In this document: in pieces, positions 60,773 to 64,000 of the stretch
Layout of the letters: every line of letters starts with the position of its first letter
Position numbering within the stretch: the stretch's first letter is position 1
Source: UTCHB3 sp964371075
GTDB lineage: Bacteria; Bacteroidota; Ignavibacteria; Ignavibacteriales; Ignavibacteriaceae
NCBI GenBank assembly: GCA_964371075.1
Contig: CAYJKN010000007.1
Coordinates: 186,001 to 250,000, forward strand
Reading direction: 5' to 3'
DNA length: 64,000 nucleotides
Made by a program: the position numbers and the translations under genes
Notes under the pieces: generated by a model
What the model was told of the DNA's origin: nothing
Databases searched by the model: none
What the model saw: the letters and a program-made list of their open reading frames with translations, nothing else

Positions 60773-62243
60773 AATCTTCCTCCAGTCTTTCCATTACAAG
60801 TTTTGAACTGATCACTACCATCGGTAATCCTGTACCGGGAGTGGTTGAGGCACCTACATAATACAGGTTGCCATATTTTTCGTCTTTGTTTTTTGGTCGG
60901 AATGCACCAACCTGATCCATATCGTGTGCAAGCCCCAACCCCGAACCTTTGTAAAGGTTAAAAGCACTCTCCCACTCAATTGGATCCATTATTTTTTTGG
61001 TCATGATGTTTCCCGAAATGTCATAACCCACCCTCTCGGAGAGATCATCGATAATATTTTGTGCCAGTTCTTCCCGGTCATCCCAGTTTGCCTTATATCT
61101 AAGATCGGGAACGGGACAAAGTATAAAGATATTTTCACATCCCTCAGGTGCACACTCAGGAAAGGATTTTGACGATACATTCACATAATAATATGGTTTC
61201 TGAGGCGATATCGAGGATGTAAAAATCGTATCCGCATATCCTCTAAAGTTGCTTCCCAGAAAATAGTTATGATGTTCAAGATTTGGGATCTGCCCCTTTA
61301 CCCCAAGATAGATAGTGAAAGGTGCAAGTGTCCAATGCATTTTATCGAGTTTTTCATCTCTGAATTTATTTCGGTTTAACACTCTTCCTCTGAAGGAGGC
61401 TGCATCGGCGTTGGAAATAAAAATATCTGCGTTCCACTTTTTGCCGTTTTGATCCACCAGACTTTCGAGTTTGCCATTATTCTCTTCAAAACCAGTTATC
61501 TCAGTGTCGTAAACTATCTCAACTCCTCTTTCTTCAAGAAGTTTCAGAAGTTCATCAACCAAACGATACATGCCTCCCTTAACTTTCCAGTAACCATTGT
61601 GTCTCATCTCCGTGTAATTTAACAGTGAATATACAGAAGGTGTTTGAAATGGTGTTGATCCAAGGAAAAAAGCGACCAATGAAAAGATTACACGAACCTC
61701 TTCCGATTCGAATGTTTTTTCAACTTCGCTCCACATCGTTTTAAAAAGATATGGAAGATGTTTCATCGGTACCCCGGTCAGTTTTAACAAATACTCAAAC
61801 TTGTTGTTAAAATTTGATTTAACAACCTTCCCCTCGGTATCATGGAAAAATTCACCGGCGCGTTTAAGATATTTATCAGCCTTTTCTGCCAGATTTGGTT
61901 CAAGACCCTCAAATTCCTTTTCAAGCTTTTGCAAATCTTTTAATATTCTGTAAGGCTTTGGGTTTCCTTCAAAATAAACAGTATAGAGTGGATCGAGTTC
62001 CTGCATTGTGACGGGGTTTTTGATGCCACAGGAAGAGAATAATTCATCAAGCTCGTAAGTCATACTCATAAATGAGGGACCAACATCAAATGTGAAACCA
62101 TCCATCTTTAGCTGGTTTAATCTGCCGCCTGCTTTATTGAATTTTTCTATTATCGTGACCTTATGACCCTTCGAAGAGAGCCTCAGAGCTGCCGACAGCC
62201 CGCCTAATCCGGAACCAATAATTACTACTTTTTTCTTATCCAT
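60759..62243 (-). CDS. crtI: Phytoene desaturase CrtI
   Basis: 494-aa FAD-dependent desaturase, first gene of the operon. IIGSGLGGLSAALRLSSKGH, FTFDVGPSFMSMTYELDELF, WKVKGGMYRLVDELL and LYYVGASTTPGTGLPMVVIS give the CrtI order of FAD, substrate and C-terminal FAD blocks. It takes phytoene to lycopene. It differs from the crtD paralog at 57170 in the PSFMSM loop and in adjoining crtB. Confidence 0.9.
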   Translation of the reverse strand: MDKKKVVIIGSGLGGLSAALRLSSKGHKVTIIEKFNKAGGRLNQLKMDGFTFDVGPSFMSMTYELDELFSSCGIKNPVTMQELDPLYTVYFEGNPKPYRILKDLQKLEKEFEGLEPNLAEKADKYLKRAGEFFHDTEGKVVKSNFNNKFEYLLKLTGVPMKHLPYLFKTMWSEVEKTFESEEVRVIFSLVAFFLGSTPFQTPSVYSLLNYTEMRHNGYWKVKGGMYRLVDELLKLLEERGVEIVYDTEITGFEENNGKLESLVDQNGKKWNADIFISNADAASFRGRVLNRNKFRDEKLDKMHWTLAPFTIYLGVKGQIPNLEHHNYFLGSNFRGYADTIFTSSISPQKPYYYVNVSSKSFPECAPEGCENIFILCPVPDLRYKANWDDREELAQNIIDDLSERVGYDISGNIMTKKIMDPIEWESAFNLYKGSGLGLAHDMDQVGAFRPKNKDEKYGNLYYVGASTTPGTGLPMVVISSKLVMERLEEDYGIL

Positions 62244-62333
62244 TCTATCTGCTTTGTGTTTGATAATAGAGTAACCAAGCCTTTTTAAGTTAAGTTCAAT
62301 TTTTTAAAAATAAGTGCGCCTGTTTATCTTTTG

Positions 62334-62440
62334 TCTAAGATTCGTACAACTAAATTTGAGGCACCGATTGTAACAGCCACTGTTCCCTGCCCCGGAAATA
62401 CTGTATCACCTGTGTTGTAAAAGTTCTTAAACGGGGTTAT
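62334..62440 (-). pseudogene. C-terminal remnant of a CrtI/CrtISO-family oxidoreductase
   Basis: The minus strand reads TPFKNFYNTGDTVFPGQGTV, then AVTIGASNLVVRILDKR and TAA at 62334. This is the closing FAD block (GD-x-x-FPGQG-x-x-AV) of the phytoene desaturase/carotene isomerase family. No start or upstream domain exists; the frame runs into the DUF2203 stop region. Confidence 0.7.
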
Positions 62441-62823
62441 TAAATCTCCAAATAATCTTCCGGGATCTCTTTTCTGCCCTTAAATCCGTCGTTATAACCG
62501 TGATAAAACTTGATTTCATCCTCATCACTTTTCCAGCAAAGCAGCACTTCCTCCCCCTCGATTACCGATGGAAAATCGACAAGTCCAAATTCAAAATTCC
62601 AATCTTTAAAGAAGCAACCGATTTCTGTAAGCTCTTCGATGTAATTCAGGATGTTTGTTTTACGACCTTCTACCTGTGCTTCAATTTCAGCGGTTCGGGG
62701 TTGGATTTGTGCAAGAGATTTTAACTCTTGTCCTTCAACAAGAATATCACTTACGATTTTTCTTACAAGAGGGAGAGTTTTTGCTGCTTCCCTTGGGGTG
62801 AAATATTTAATTTCCGTTTCCAT
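62440..62823 (-). CDS. DUF2203 family protein
   Basis: 127 aa. KYFTPREAAKTLPLVRKIVS, GCFFKDWNFEFGLVDFP, EEVLLCWKSDEDEIKFYH and GYNDGFKGRKEIPE are the conserved DUF2203 blocks. Function unknown; the conserved LCW and His suggest a metal or small-ligand site. It is separated from crtI by the oxidoreductase remnant. Confidence 0.87.
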   Translation of the reverse strand: METEIKYFTPREAAKTLPLVRKIVSDILVEGQELKSLAQIQPRTAEIEAQVEGRKTNILNYIEELTEIGCFFKDWNFEFGLVDFPSVIEGEEVLLCWKSDEDEIKFYHGYNDGFKGRKEIPEDYLEI

Positions 62824-62896
62824 TTAGTTTACCTAATTTTAATTCTTAAATTCTATATATTACTATAACAACAGAAATCGAAAAACTATTCAATCC

Positions 62897-63859
62897 ATGC
62901 AATATGATATAATTATTATTGGCGCCGGTCCCATAGGGCTCGCTTGTGCCATCGAAGCAAAACGGAACAACCTCACCTATAAAGTCATCGAAAAAGGATG
63001 TCTGGTTAACTCCATTTTTAATTATCCCGTAAACATGACTTTTTTCTCCACCTCTGAGAGACTCGAAATAGGCGAAGTCCCCTTTATTTCTCACGGGAAC
63101 AAACCAACCAGAAGTGAAGCACTTGAGTATTACAGAAGGGTGGCGGAGTCGTGGCAACTGGATATTAATTTGTATGAAAAAGTTAATAATGTATCGGGAT
63201 CAAAAGGTGATTTCACGATAATCACCGATAAAAATGTTTACAAATCAAAAATTGTGATAGTATCCACCGGCTTCTTTGATTTTCCTAACCTGATGAACAT
63301 CCCGGGGGAAGAACTATCCAAAGTTAAACACTATTACGATGATCCACACCTCTATGCTAATATGGATGTCATTGTGATTGGAGGGGGAAACTCGGCAGTG
63401 GATGTAGCGTTGGAAACTTTCAGAAAAGGGGCGAGGGTTACGATGGTCATCAAACATGATACCATCGATAAGGGCGTAAAATACTGGGTGAGACCGGATA
63501 TCGAAAATCGAATTACCGATGGCAGCATTAAAGCATATTTTAATTCTGCTGTGTCTGAAATTAAGGCAGATAGTGTCCTGATTTCATCTCCCGAAGGTAC
63601 GACATCAATCAAAAATGATTTTGTTTTGGCAATGACGGGATATCGTCCCGATTATGATTTCCTTACACGTATTGGTATCGCAACAATTGACCCCATAACG
63701 ATGGAGCCACAATATGATAACACAACATTTCAAACCAATGTACCGGGTATATTTCTTGCCGGGGTGGTCTGTTGTGGTCAGGAAACCCGAAAGTGGTTTA
63801 TAGAAAATTCACGTTACCACGCGACGAACATTTTTAACTACATCAAAGGAATTTTGTAG
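62897..63859 (+). CDS. ypdA: YpdA family bacillithiol disulfide reductase-like
   Basis: 320-aa FAD/NADPH enzyme. N-terminal FAD site IIIGAGPIGLACAIEAKRN, NADPH site VIVIGGGNSAVDVALETFRK, and AGVVCCGQETRKWFIENSR near the end. It lacks the CxxC of thioredoxin reductase and has the YpdA-specific NSIFNYPVNMTFFSTSERLE. The enzyme recycles bacillithiol disulfide in organisms that make bacillithiol. Confidence 0.9.
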   Translation: MQYDIIIIGAGPIGLACAIEAKRNNLTYKVIEKGCLVNSIFNYPVNMTFFSTSERLEIGEVPFISHGNKPTRSEALEYYRRVAESWQLDINLYEKVNNVSGSKGDFTIITDKNVYKSKIVIVSTGFFDFPNLMNIPGEELSKVKHYYDDPHLYANMDVIVIGGGNSAVDVALETFRKGARVTMVIKHDTIDKGVKYWVRPDIENRITDGSIKAYFNSAVSEIKADSVLISSPEGTTSIKNDFVLAMTGYRPDYDFLTRIGIATIDPITMEPQYDNTTFQTNVPGIFLAGVVCCGQETRKWFIENSRYHATNIFNYIKGIL

Positions 63860-63873
63860 CTCGTAATCCTCGA

Positions 63874-64000
63874 TCAACCAATTTCGGGTGTGTCGTCCGA
63901 AATGCGAAAAGCTGAGATTGAATAATTTCCGTAGAAATCAGTGATGTCAAACCACAGTTCTCTTTCTTCTCCATCCTCAAACCGGAGGAGAAATATGTCG
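63874..64000 (-). CDS. 3' end of an unidentified gene cut by the right edge
   Basis: 41 codons before TGA (63874-63876): DIFLLRFEDGEEREL, then WFDITDFYGNYSISAFRIS and DDTPEIG. Too short to name. It is convergent with ypdA. Confidence 0.45.
   Translation of the reverse strand, partial: DIFLLRFEDGEERELWFDITDFYGNYSISAFRISDDTPEIG

Noticed and set aside
62897..63859. Thioredoxin reductase
   Set aside because: Two nucleotide-binding sites are present but the CxxC redox motif is absent, and the N-terminal blocks fit YpdA.

Overview
The window looks like a chromosomal piece of a Bacteroidota/Chlorobi-group bacterium, most likely an Ignavibacteria-type organism. The evidence is a CotH protein ending in a type IX secretion sorting tail (YPNPFNP...), promoters of the TTG-N20-TAnnTTTG type, a bTHX ribosomal protein gene, YpdA (bacillithiol branch), and a carotenoid operon of the CruF/CruC/CruD style. 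Base composition is AT-rich. No rRNA or tRNA gene was recognised. The genes at both edges are cut.

Layout. 0-14 kb is housekeeping: a GT39 membrane glycosyltransferase, bTHX, TrhO (tRNA U34 hydroxylase), PdxB, a STAS/anti-sigma ATPase pair, a TlpA thioredoxin, a 2-hydroxyacid dehydrogenase, a large unrecognised sigma-region-4-like/winged-helix protein, peptidase T, an ATP-grasp enzyme and a DUF985 cupin. 14-31.5 kb is accessory and repeat-rich. It holds a WD40-caspase protein, a serine hydrolase, two AAA-DUF4143 ATPases bracketing two DUF262/DUF1524 (GmrSD-like) proteins, the stump of a DNA methyltransferase, a CotH/lamin-tail secreted protein, TerC and a frameshifted small membrane protein. 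Mosaic short repeats fill the gaps, and phased ~32-bp repeats lie upstream of both AAA-DUF4143 genes. 31.5-36 kb is a surface-sugar operon (two methyltransferases, a glycosyltransferase, a 3,4-ketoisomerase and an aminotransferase) followed by a lipoprotein. 37-47.7 kb has a 52-bp tandem repeat, YhcH, an M16 peptidase pair, a membrane-tethered sigma-like/FecR fusion, a 1118-aa DUF4175-like coiled-coil protein, a DHFR-like reductase and a DUF4159 protein.

47.8-52.4 kb is a seven-gene arsenic operon (arsR, LMW-PTP arsenate reductase, thioredoxin, permease, Acr3, secreted thioredoxin, CcdA) with two ArsR-type inverted repeats and a terminator. 54-62.2 kb is a nine-gene carotenoid operon on the minus strand (crtI, crtB, unknown, crtYcd, crtD, acyltransferase, glycosyltransferase, cruF, crtW). 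It predicts a 4-keto monocyclic carotenoid carrying a glycosyl ester. The window closes with a decayed oxidoreductase tail, a DUF2203 protein and YpdA.

The strongest candidates for something undescribed are the AAA-DUF4143/DUF262 locus with its phased operator-like repeats and decayed duplicate (18.9-26.8 kb), the sigma/FecR single-chain fusion (40.8 kb), and the 760-aa multi-helix-turn-helix protein (7.9 kb). All functional statements are read from motifs and gene context; no database search was run.
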